Below, one piece after another: positions 55,105 to 62,053 of a stretch of 64,000 nt of DNA. A model generated the notes under the pieces. The model worked only from the letters and a program-made list of their open reading frames with translations. It was not told the origin of the DNA and did not search any database. This DNA comes from Lachnospiraceae bacterium (GTDB lineage: Bacteria; Bacillota; Clostridia; Lachnospirales; Lachnospiraceae). Each line of letters begins with the position of its first letter. Positions within the stretch are counted from its first letter, which is position 1. The stretch spans positions 120,564 through 184,563 of the forward strand of contig JALEKK010000035.1 of the NCBI GenBank assembly GCA_022769005.1. The letters are read 5' to 3'. The position numbers and the translations under genes are program-made.

Positions 55105-55731
55105 TTACATTTCTACTTCAGAGAATAATTCGTCTTCGGTTACAATACTGTCCTGCTTTTCGGCCTCAGACTTTGAATGTTCGTCATTTCCGGCCGCAGG
55201 AGAAAGTTCGCTTCTGTTCTCGGCAACTATGGATAACACGTCCTTAAGACTTGTTATTACGGATGATTGGTGAATCTCCTGCTCCCTAAGCGCAGTCTGA
55301 GCTATAATCTGCACCTTGCCGAGAAGTTCATCCGTGTACTTAAGCGCTGATGTACGAATATTATCGGCATCATTCTGCGCACTTTCAACTATCCTGCCTG
55401 CGTCAGCCTGTGCTCTTTCAATAAGGGCCTGTGCCTGCTCAAATGCTTTCTGCATAATTTCATGGTCGTTGATCATTTTTTCGGTCTGCTTTGCGGCCGA
55501 TTCAACGATAGCCTGTGCATGAGCTTCCGCATTGGCAATGATACTCTCCTTTTGCGAAACAAGGTTCTGATATTTTTTAATCTCTTCCGGAGTTTCACTT
55601 CTCAAATCTTCCAGGAAATTCTCTAAAACATCCTTCTCACAGATAACCTTTCCTCCGCCGCCGAATGTCGGAGATTTACAATCGTCAATGTATGCCTGTA
55701 TATCATCAAGTGTCTGTTCTATCTGGCTCAT
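55105..55731 (-). CDS. Coiled-coil protein, DivIVA/ATP-synthase-b-like
   Basis: 208 residues, no membrane helix. A long helix of about 70-150 (AEAHAQAIVESAAKQTEK, AQADAGRIVESAQNDADN) with Ala-rich heptads; N-terminus with FGGGGKV (24-30). Conserved next to coaD and rsmD in Lachnospiraceae (recalled). May be a scaffold for cell division or membranes, inferred only. GAGGGGGACC ribosome site. Confidence 0.7.
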   Translation of the reverse strand: MSQIEQTLDDIQAYIDDCKSPTFGGGGKVICEKDVLENFLEDLRSETPEEIKKYQNLVSQKESIIANAEAHAQAIVESAAKQTEKMINDHEIMQKAFEQAQALIERAQADAGRIVESAQNDADNIRTSALKYTDELLGKVQIIAQTALREQEIHQSSVITSLKDVLSIVAENRSELSPAAGNDEHSKSEAEKQDSIVTEDELFSEVEM

Positions 55732-55780
55732 CTCTGGTCCCCCTCAACAAAAATTACAACAAATCAATAGCATTGGATAA

Positions 55781-56281
55781 TTATAGTACATCACGCTTTT
55801 TTCCGATATCATACTTGTCATATATTCGTCGGATTATCTGCTGTGGCACAAATTTATCAAGTTCTCCGCCGTTTTTTGCAATCTCTTTAACAATGCTTGA
55901 GCTTAAATATGAATACTCCAATGAAGTTGTTAAAAACACGGTGTCGACACTTGGTTCCATAACTCTGTTGGTTTGAGCCATTGCGATTTCATATTCAAAA
56001 TCGGTAACGGCTCTCAGGCCTCTTATAAGTATGTGCACGTCTCTTTCACGCGCAAAATCCACTAACAGGCCCGAAAATGTGGCAACTTCCACATTTTCAT
56101 AATCTTTAAGTATATCCTCCAACATATTAACACGCTCATCAATAGTAAACAATGGTGTTTTCTCACTATTGTTAAATACGCCTACTATAAGGTGATCAAT
56201 AAAGCTTGATGCTCTTTTTATGACATCCAAGTGTCCCAAAGTTATGGGATCAAAACTTCCCGCATATAGTCCTGTTTTCAT
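55781..56281 (-). CDS. coaD: Phosphopantetheine adenylyltransferase
   Basis: Makes dephospho-CoA from 4'-phosphopantetheine and ATP. 166 residues: [17 protein letters not shown] nucleotidyl-transfer motif, [12 protein letters not shown] and [15 protein letters not shown] (ISSS-type). ATGA overlap with rsmD, the usual pair. Confidence 0.97.
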   Translation of the reverse strand: MKTGLYAGSFDPITLGHLDVIKRASSFIDHLIVGVFNNSEKTPLFTIDERVNMLEDILKDYENVEVATFSGLLVDFARERDVHILIRGLRAVTDFEYEIAMAQTNRVMEPSVDTVFLTTSLEYSYLSSSIVKEIAKNGGELDKFVPQQIIRRIYDKYDIGKKRDVL

Positions 56282-56841
56282 ATATTTTTATTTAAGCTAA
56301 AGAATAAATGTCTGTTATGTCTGTAATTCTTTATTCTGTTTAACTTAAAACCTCCGTATATATTACCCTCTTCCAAATCATCGGATAAATCTTCCTCAAC
56401 AACCACAAGTGTATTTTCATTCACCAGTCTTGTCTTTGACAGCAGGCTCAATACATTTCTCCAGTATCCCCTGCCATAGGGAGGATCCATTATAATTACA
56501 TCAAACGGTCCGTCCGCATTCATGGTTGCACACATATCGGATACATCCCCCGTATACACGTCCGCTCTATCCGAAAAATGTGTTTTGTCAAGATTCTCCT
56601 TAATTACACTTGCCGCTTCTTTGCTTTTATCCACAAATACGGCTCTTTTGGCACCTCTGCTTAATGCCTCTATTCCCAATCCGCCCGCGCCTGCGTATAA
56701 ATCCAGAACGTAAGCGTCATAAAGATACGGATTAATTATATTAAATAAAGTTTCTTTAATCCTGTCCGTTGTCGGTCTTGTTTTATCCCCTTTAACGGAT
56801 TTAAGAGGTATACTTCTTGCAACTCCCGCAATTACTCTCAT
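56278..56841 (-). CDS. rsmD: 16S rRNA (guanine-966-N2) methyltransferase
   Basis: 187 residues. [14 protein letters not shown] at the start, [18 protein letters not shown] motif [19 protein letters not shown] and catalytic DPPYGRGYW. Methylates G966 near the P site. Overlaps coaD by four bases. Confidence 0.95.
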   Translation of the reverse strand: MRVIAGVARSIPLKSVKGDKTRPTTDRIKETLFNIINPYLYDAYVLDLYAGAGGLGIEALSRGAKRAVFVDKSKEAASVIKENLDKTHFSDRADVYTGDVSDMCATMNADGPFDVIIMDPPYGRGYWRNVLSLLSKTRLVNENTLVVVEEDLSDDLEEGNIYGGFKLNRIKNYRHNRHLFFSLNKNI

Positions 56842-56856
56842 AAAAAAACCTTTCTG

Positions 56857-57876
56857 TCATCTGTCTTCTTCAGGCCATGGTATATTGCTTATTTCAATAA
56901 TGTTGTCTCTAAGCATAAGATCCGACATTGCCTGCTTTGCAGTTTTTTCATTAAATAAAATACAGTTTACTTCGTTAACGATAGGCATTTCCACGCCGTA
57001 TTTCTTTGCCGCGTTAAGAGTCGATCTGGCTGCATATACGCCTTCAACAACCATTCCGACTTCATCCATGGCTTCCTGAGTTGTTTTCCCCTGACCGATA
57101 AAAATGCCGGCTCTTCTGTTTCTTGAATGCATACTGGCGCAGGTCGCTATTAAATCTCCGATTCCCGACAGCCCGGCAAATGTCATTACGTTGGCTCCCA
57201 TTGCGGTACCAAGCCTTGAAATTTCGGCAATTCCTCTCGTAATCAGAGTTGCCTTTGTATTATCTCCGTATCCCAATCCGTCGGCTATTCCCGCGGCAAG
57301 GGCTATAACGTTTTTAACGGCTCCGCCTATGGCTATGCCTAAAACATCCGGATTAATGTACACTTTAAACATATCCGAATTGAATATACTCTGTAAATAT
57401 TCCGCATCGGATTTCTTTTTTGTTCCTATTACACATGAAGTAGGTATTCCTCTCGACACTTCTTCAGCGTGATTTGGGCCGGAAAGAATCGCAACCTTTG
57501 CCTGAGGGATTTCTTCTCTTATAACATCTTCCAATGTAAGAAGAGTATCTTCCTCAAATCCCTTTGCCACTTCAAGAATGATTTTATCCTTTTCAACAAA
57601 AGGAGACAGCTTCCTTGCAACGGATCTTGTATATATGGAAGCAACCGCAAGAACCACAACTTCCGCTTTCTTTACGGCCGTTTCCATATCCGAGGTAACT
57701 ATAATGTTGTTATCCAATTTAATGCCCGGAAGATTTGGGATTTCTCTGTGCATTCTGATTATTTCAGCTTTATTTTCATTTGTTGAGCACAGATAAACTA
57801 TATGCCCTTTTTTCGCAAGATGTATTGCAAGGGCTCCTCCCCATGTACCGGAACCTATTACGGTTATTATTTTCAT
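56857..57876 (-). CDS. gpsA: Glycerol-3-phosphate dehydrogenase [NAD(P)+]
   Basis: Makes sn-glycerol-3-phosphate for phospholipids. 339 residues from the ATG at 57876; GGGTGA ribosome site includes the plsY stop. VIGSGTWGGALA nucleotide loop, SGPNHAEEV, AVKNVIALAAGIADGL and NTKATLITRGIAE. Pairs with PlsY: GpsA product is the PlsY substrate. Confidence 0.97.
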   Translation of the reverse strand: MKIITVIGSGTWGGALAIHLAKKGHIVYLCSTNENKAEIIRMHREIPNLPGIKLDNNIIVTSDMETAVKKAEVVVLAVASIYTRSVARKLSPFVEKDKIILEVAKGFEEDTLLTLEDVIREEIPQAKVAILSGPNHAEEVSRGIPTSCVIGTKKKSDAEYLQSIFNSDMFKVYINPDVLGIAIGGAVKNVIALAAGIADGLGYGDNTKATLITRGIAEISRLGTAMGANVMTFAGLSGIGDLIATCASMHSRNRRAGIFIGQGKTTQEAMDEVGMVVEGVYAARSTLNAAKKYGVEMPIVNEVNCILFNEKTAKQAMSDLMLRDNIIEISNIPWPEEDR

Positions 57877-57881
57877 ATCAA

Positions 57882-58553
57882 TCACCCTTTTCCGAATGTA
57901 TGAGCTTCAGTCCCGTTAAGAAGCCTCTTAATGTTGACACGGTGCCTTATATAAGCAAGTGCGGTAATTATAATCATCAGAATATCAGCTTCCACCAGTC
58001 CCGGTCCCGAGATTCCAAGTCCTCCGAAAGCTCCGAATATAATAAATTCAATACAAAAGCCTGTTACCAATGACAATGAGGCAATTGACATATAATTAGT
58101 CAAAAACAACATAGCCAAAAATGTAATCAATCCTATCAGACACAGCAACCAGAAGTAATCCGGAAGCAGTATCAGAGAAAGATATACGCCTGCGGACGTG
58201 GCAATGCCCTTACCTCCCTTAAAGCCGAATATGACAGGATAATTATGACCGAGGACAACACCCAAACCGCTGTATAGCAATAAATTAACCGTATCAATCG
58301 GAGCCTTCAGTCCCACGCCGAATATAAGCCAGCAAATAAGAGCCGATAAAAACGCCTTTGTGATGTCTCCAATCATCGTGATAATGGCCGCTTTCTTTCC
58401 GAGGACTCTTCCCATGTTGGTTGTTCCGGGATTACCGCTTCCTTTTGACCTTATATCTACCTTTTTAATACGACTGTACCAATGGGATGTAAGTATAAAC
58501 ATGCCGATTACATATCCTATAAGTACACAAATAATCTTAAATAATATTACCAT
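57882..58553 (-). CDS. plsY: Acyl-phosphate:glycerol-3-phosphate acyltransferase
   Basis: Membrane enzyme for the first acylation of glycerol-3-phosphate. 223 residues with about five helices; SGNPGTTNMGRVLGKK and GHNYPVIFGFKGGKGIATSAG are the signature loops. Ends six bases before the gpsA ATG. Confidence 0.96.
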   Translation of the reverse strand: MVILFKIICVLIGYVIGMFILTSHWYSRIKKVDIRSKGSGNPGTTNMGRVLGKKAAIITMIGDITKAFLSALICWLIFGVGLKAPIDTVNLLLYSGLGVVLGHNYPVIFGFKGGKGIATSAGVYLSLILLPDYFWLLCLIGLITFLAMLFLTNYMSIASLSLVTGFCIEFIIFGAFGGLGISGPGLVEADILMIIITALAYIRHRVNIKRLLNGTEAHTFGKG

Positions 58554-58555
58554 TG

Positions 58556-59890
58556 TTAACCCCTTATACTGTCTTCTCTTTCTCTGTATATAAATCTCAA
58601 CGACGTACCTCTGAACCCAAAGGTGTTTCTGAGATTATTTTCTATATATCTCGTATAAGAGAAGTGAGTTAAATTCTTGTCGTTTACAAAGATGACAAAT
58701 GTAGGAGGTTTAACGCTCACCTGCGTCATGTAGTAAATACGAAGGTGTTTGCCCTTATCCTGAGGTGTTTCCTGCATAGCAAGAGCTCTTGTAAGTATTT
58801 CGTTAAGTTTACCGGTCTGGATACGCATGTTCTGATTTTCATTTACTATGTCGATAAGGTTAAATACTTTATCAATTCCTCTTCCTGTAAGCACGGAAAT
58901 AAATATAATTTCGGCATACGGACAAAATGAGAGTGTCGCTTTTATTTTATCGGTCATTTCTTTCATGGTTCCGGTTTCTTTATCTTCCACGGCATCCCAT
59001 TTATTAACCGCAATAATCAGTCCTTTACCCCTTTCATGGGCAATTCCCGCAATCTTTGCATCCTGTTCTGTCACGCCTTCCGTGGCATCTATCATAAGCA
59101 CGACTATATCCGCTCTTTCCGCGGCTGTCACCGTTCTTATAATACTGAATCTTTCGATATCTTCTTTAATCTTGCTTTTTCTTCTCAGTCCGGCCGTATC
59201 TATAAATGTATATTCTTTTCCGTAATGCTTTACGGTGGTATCTATGGCATCTCTTGTGGTTCCGGCAATATCCGAAACTATAAGCCTGTTCTTTCCCACA
59301 AGCCTGTTAATCAGAGAAGACTTTCCGACATTCGGTTTGCCTACGACTGCAATTTTCAGTTTATCATCTTCCTCTTCTTCGTCGGTTTCCGGAGGAAAAT
59401 GCGATACTACTTCATCAAGCATATCACCTATCCCCGTTCTGCCTGTTGCCGATACGGGAATAGGATCTCCGAGTCCCATGTTGTAAAACTCATATACAGC
59501 GGCCATTTCTTTTTCATAATTGTCAACTTTGTTGACTACAAGAACAACGGGCTTACCGGACTTCCTGAGCATAGTAGCCACTTTGTCGTCCGCATCCGTA
59601 AGCCCCTGCTTAACATCAACCACAAAACATATTACATCGGCGGTATCGATGGCTATTTGAGCCTGTTCTCTCATCTGCTGCAATATTATATTCTTACTGT
59701 CCGGCTCTATACCTCCGGTATCAATCATTGTAAACGACCTTCCGTTCCAATCCGATGACGCATAAATTCTGTCTCTTGTTACTCCCGGAGTATCCTGTAC
59801 AATGGAAATTCTGCTTCCGGCAAGAACATTAAACAGTGTTGATTTACCTACATTCGGTCTTCCGACTATCGCAACTATCGGTTTACTCAT
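58556..59890 (-). CDS. der: Ribosome-associated GTPase Der (EngA)
   Basis: Double-GTPase for 50S assembly, 444 residues. G1 loops GRPNVGKST (10-18) and GKPNVGKSS (about 185), two DTxG G3 sites and NKVDN/NKWDA G4 sites; KH-like C-terminus with VSVKPPTFVIFVND. AAAGGAG before ATG. Confidence 0.98.
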   Translation of the reverse strand: MSKPIVAIVGRPNVGKSTLFNVLAGSRISIVQDTPGVTRDRIYASSDWNGRSFTMIDTGGIEPDSKNIILQQMREQAQIAIDTADVICFVVDVKQGLTDADDKVATMLRKSGKPVVLVVNKVDNYEKEMAAVYEFYNMGLGDPIPVSATGRTGIGDMLDEVVSHFPPETDEEEEDDKLKIAVVGKPNVGKSSLINRLVGKNRLIVSDIAGTTRDAIDTTVKHYGKEYTFIDTAGLRRKSKIKEDIERFSIIRTVTAAERADIVVLMIDATEGVTEQDAKIAGIAHERGKGLIIAVNKWDAVEDKETGTMKEMTDKIKATLSFCPYAEIIFISVLTGRGIDKVFNLIDIVNENQNMRIQTGKLNEILTRALAMQETPQDKGKHLRIYYMTQVSVKPPTFVIFVNDKNLTHFSYTRYIENNLRNTFGFRGTSLRFIYREREDSIRG

Positions 59891-59909
59891 ATATCTCCTT
59901 TAATATGCT

Positions 59910-60275
59910 TCAGAAAGCATTTTTTATCCATTTAATATTTAATTCAGTTGTTCCGTCTATGGCAATAACATCGAATCTGACAAATGAATCCTGTCTCAGG
60001 CCTCTCTGCATAAGGTACCCCTGAGCGGTTCTTCTTATCCTTATTTGTTTTCTTACATTCACGGCTTCAACAGCCGTTCCGTAATTATTTCCGCTCCTGT
60101 ATTTGACTTCCGCAAATACAATATATTTTCCGTCCTTTGCCACAATATCTATCTCGCCCGTTCTGTTAAAGTAATTATATTCAATAATATCCAGACCGTT
60201 TCGTGTAAGATATTCTCCTGCCAACAATTCTAAGTCATGCCCGACGGCTCTTTTATTATACTTACTTTTATACAA
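59910..60275 (-). CDS. yraN: UPF0102/YraN-family nuclease-like protein
   Basis: 121 residues. AVGHDLELLAGEYL, TGEIDIVAKDGKYIVFAEVK (restriction-endonuclease-like Asp and Glu-X-Lys residues). Biochemical role unsettled. TTG start at 60275 behind AGGA; AT-rich leader. First gene of the long yraN-recU operon, with strong promoter upstream. Confidence 0.9.
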   Translation of the reverse strand: MYKSKYNKRAVGHDLELLAGEYLTRNGLDIIEYNYFNRTGEIDIVAKDGKYIVFAEVKYRSGNNYGTAVEAVNVRKQIRIRRTAQGYLMQRGLRQDSFVRFDVIAIDGTTELNIKWIKNAF

Positions 60276-60325
60276 TTATCCTAATCCGTATAAATAAATA
60301 GATTTCAACTTTTTTACAATTTTTT

Positions 60326-60354
60326 ATTTTACTAAATTTGATATTGTCTATCAA
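60326..60354 (-). promoter_or_regulatory. Sigma-A promoter of the yraN-der-recU operon
   Basis: -35 TTGATA (60349-60354) and -10 TAAAAT (60326-60331) with a 17-base spacer on the minus strand. Confidence 0.7.
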
Positions 60355-60385
60355 GTTTTAGCTGTTATAACGATAAATATAAAAA

Positions 60386-60427
60386 TATCGTTTCCGGCAG
60401 TCAGACGCGACTTTTCCGAAAACGATA
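60386..60427 (-). terminator. Terminator after the PfoR-like gene
   Basis: TATCGTTT-CGG and CCG-AAACGATA arms (12 bases, one mismatch) with an 18-base loop. The minus-strand transcript continues into U-rich sequence. Confidence 0.7.
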
Positions 60428-60439
60428 CATTAAAATCCG

Positions 60440-61537
60440 TCATTCTTTTGAAAGAGTTAAGTCACCGTCTTTAACCCATCCGAATTTTCTACATATTATG
60501 TTAATTACAGGCGCGATAACCGCAGGTAAAACGAATGATATCAATATCAGTCCAACCCAGTCGAATACGGTTATTGCAGCCTTGCTTCCGTTTGCAATGT
60601 CATTTATCCAACCCTGGAAAACTCCTATCTGGCCTACCAGTCCGCATGTTCCCATTCCGGAATCAATGGCCGGTCCGTTCATTTGCAATTTAAATACACA
60701 TGTGGCCAAAGGACCGGTTATGGCAGATGTTATTATAGGCGCAATCCAAATTCTCGGATTTTTTATTATATTGGGCATCTGAAGCATGGATGTGCCCAAT
60801 CCCTGAGAAACAAGTCCTCCCCACTTATTTTCTCTAAATGACATAACCGCAAATCCTACCATCTGTGCGCAGCATCCCGCGACGGCTGCACCTCCCGCAA
60901 GCCCCGTCAGTCCTAACGCTGCACATATTGCGGCACTTGATATGGGAAGCGTAAGTGCGATTCCCACAACCACCGATACCACTATTCCCATAAGAAACGG
61001 CTGTAATTCAGTGCTCCACATAATTACTCCGCCTACGGAGGAAGCCGCTTTACCGAGAGCGGGTGCAATGAGCCATGATAAAAATACACCGACACCTACC
61101 GTAGCCAGAGGTGTAACAAGTATATCTATCTTCGTTGAACCCGCAACAATTTTTCCGACTTCCGCGGTTATAATAGCCACAAACAATACAGCTATCGGAC
61201 CGCCGGCACCTCCCAAAGCATTAGATGCAAATCCAACGGTTACCAGAGAGAACAAAACCAAGGGAGGACATTTTAAAGCCTTTCCTATTGCCACGGCCAT
61301 GGCGGGACCGCTCATGGCGATTGCAAGTCCCCCCACCGTATAATTTACGCCGCCTATGGTCGCTATCGGTTCCGACAGAAAACCTATATGAAACAGCATA
61401 CCTATGGTATTTATGATTGTTCCGATCAGCAAAGAACAGAACAACCCCTGAGCCATGGCTCCCAAAGCATCAATACCATAGCGTTTTACTGAGATTTCAA
61501 TGTCTTTTTTTGCTAAGAAAGCTTTGAAAGTGCTCAT
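60440..61537 (-). CDS. PfoR-like membrane protein (PTS_EIIC_2 family)
   Basis: 365 residues with about ten membrane helices, rich in Gly/Ala/Ile. GGVNYTVGGLAIAMSGPAMAVAIG and SQGLGTSMLQMPNI are PfoR/EIIC_2-type segments. PfoR was linked to toxin-gene control in Clostridium perfringens; the family resembles PTS IIC transporters but lacks an obvious EIIA/EIIB partner here. Starts behind GGAGG (7 bases). No promoter was seen in the 40 bases after the upstream hairpin, so it may depend on read-through from the Cys-repeat peptide gene. Confidence 0.85.
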   Translation of the reverse strand: MSTFKAFLAKKDIEISVKRYGIDALGAMAQGLFCSLLIGTIINTIGMLFHIGFLSEPIATIGGVNYTVGGLAIAMSGPAMAVAIGKALKCPPLVLFSLVTVGFASNALGGAGGPIAVLFVAIITAEVGKIVAGSTKIDILVTPLATVGVGVFLSWLIAPALGKAASSVGGVIMWSTELQPFLMGIVVSVVVGIALTLPISSAAICAALGLTGLAGGAAVAGCCAQMVGFAVMSFRENKWGGLVSQGLGTSMLQMPNIIKNPRIWIAPIITSAITGPLATCVFKLQMNGPAIDSGMGTCGLVGQIGVFQGWINDIANGSKAAITVFDWVGLILISFVLPAVIAPVINIICRKFGWVKDGDLTLSKE

Positions 61538-61577
61538 GCATCATCCTCCGGAATAAAACAGATAACCAAAATAATTA

Positions 61578-61636
61578 TAAAAACGGCGCTTCCGCCCTGA
61601 TGAAAAAGTCATCTTGGGAAGAGGCACCGTTTTCGT
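61578..61636 (-). terminator. Hairpin between the Cys-repeat peptide and the PfoR-like gene
   Basis: Outer stem AAAACGGTGC with GCGCCGTTTT (one G-U), then TTCC/GGAA and a GATGA/TCATC tip, followed by U residues on the minus strand. A terminator by form; as the only gap before the PfoR-like gene it may be an attenuator. Confidence 0.8.
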
Positions 61637-61654
61637 ATTATGTCGTATTAGTAA

Positions 61655-61876
61655 TTATTCAACGTCACAGCTGTTGAATCCAGGCTTACATACTTTTTTG
61701 CCTTCTTTTTCTTCTTCTACATTGATAGGCTTTTCAGGAACTTCACAACTGTTAAAGCCGGGCTTGCATACCTTTTCTGTCTCTGCTGCAGGCTTTGCTT
61801 CAACCTTTTTTTCTTCTCCGACTATTTCACAGCTGTTGAATCCGGGCTTGCATACCACTTTTTTCTCTTCGCTCAT
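61655..61876 (-). CDS. Three-repeat Cys-X6-Cys peptide
   Basis: 73-residue acidic/basic peptide with three copies of VCKPGFNSC[E/D]: Cys pairs 9/16, 37/44 and 63/70, separated by Glu/Lys/Pro-rich linkers. No signal peptide. Codon choice differs among the repeats at five of ten positions while the protein repeat is unchanged apart from E/D, so selection keeps the peptide sequence. Very strong expression signals: TTGCAA-17-TATAAT promoter, AGGAGG eight bases from the ATG, terminator after it. It may bind metal, form disulfide or act as a modified-peptide precursor; no modification gene is in the window, so function is unknown. Confidence 0.85.
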   Translation of the reverse strand: MSEEKKVVCKPGFNSCEIVGEEKKVEAKPAAETEKVCKPGFNSCEVPEKPINVEEEKEGKKVCKPGFNSCDVE

Positions 61877-61884
61877 AATACATA

Positions 61885-61890
61885 CCTCCT
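61885..61890 (-). promoter_or_regulatory. AGGAGG ribosome site of the Cys-repeat gene
   Basis: Perfect AGGAGG eight bases before the ATG; it fixes the minus-strand start and argues against the antisense open frame. Confidence 0.8.
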
Positions 61891-61923
61891 ATAAATAATT
61901 CATTATTTTCTTAAGTCTTTATT

Positions 61924-61952
61924 ATTATATATTTTAAAAAATAAAATTGCAA
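61924..61952 (-). promoter_or_regulatory. Sigma-A promoter of the Cys-repeat gene
   Basis: -35 TTGCAA (61947-61952), 17-base A/T spacer, -10 TATAAT (61924-61929) on the minus strand, with a leader of about 40 bases. Same -35 and spacing as the tRNA-Lys promoter. Confidence 0.75.
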
Positions 61953-62053
61953 TAAGAGCAATTATTTTTCAAAATACAGATCTGTTTAAAAATTATTCAG
62001 AATTTTATCGTTATAATACAACTTAAATATTCCGATTTATCTGTTTTATATTT

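Noticed and set aside
61614..61898. Plus-strand open frame of 94 residues over the Cys-repeat gene
   Set aside because: It lacks a ribosome site, while the minus strand has a strong promoter, AGGAGG and a terminator; its own repeats are just the antisense image of the Cys modules.
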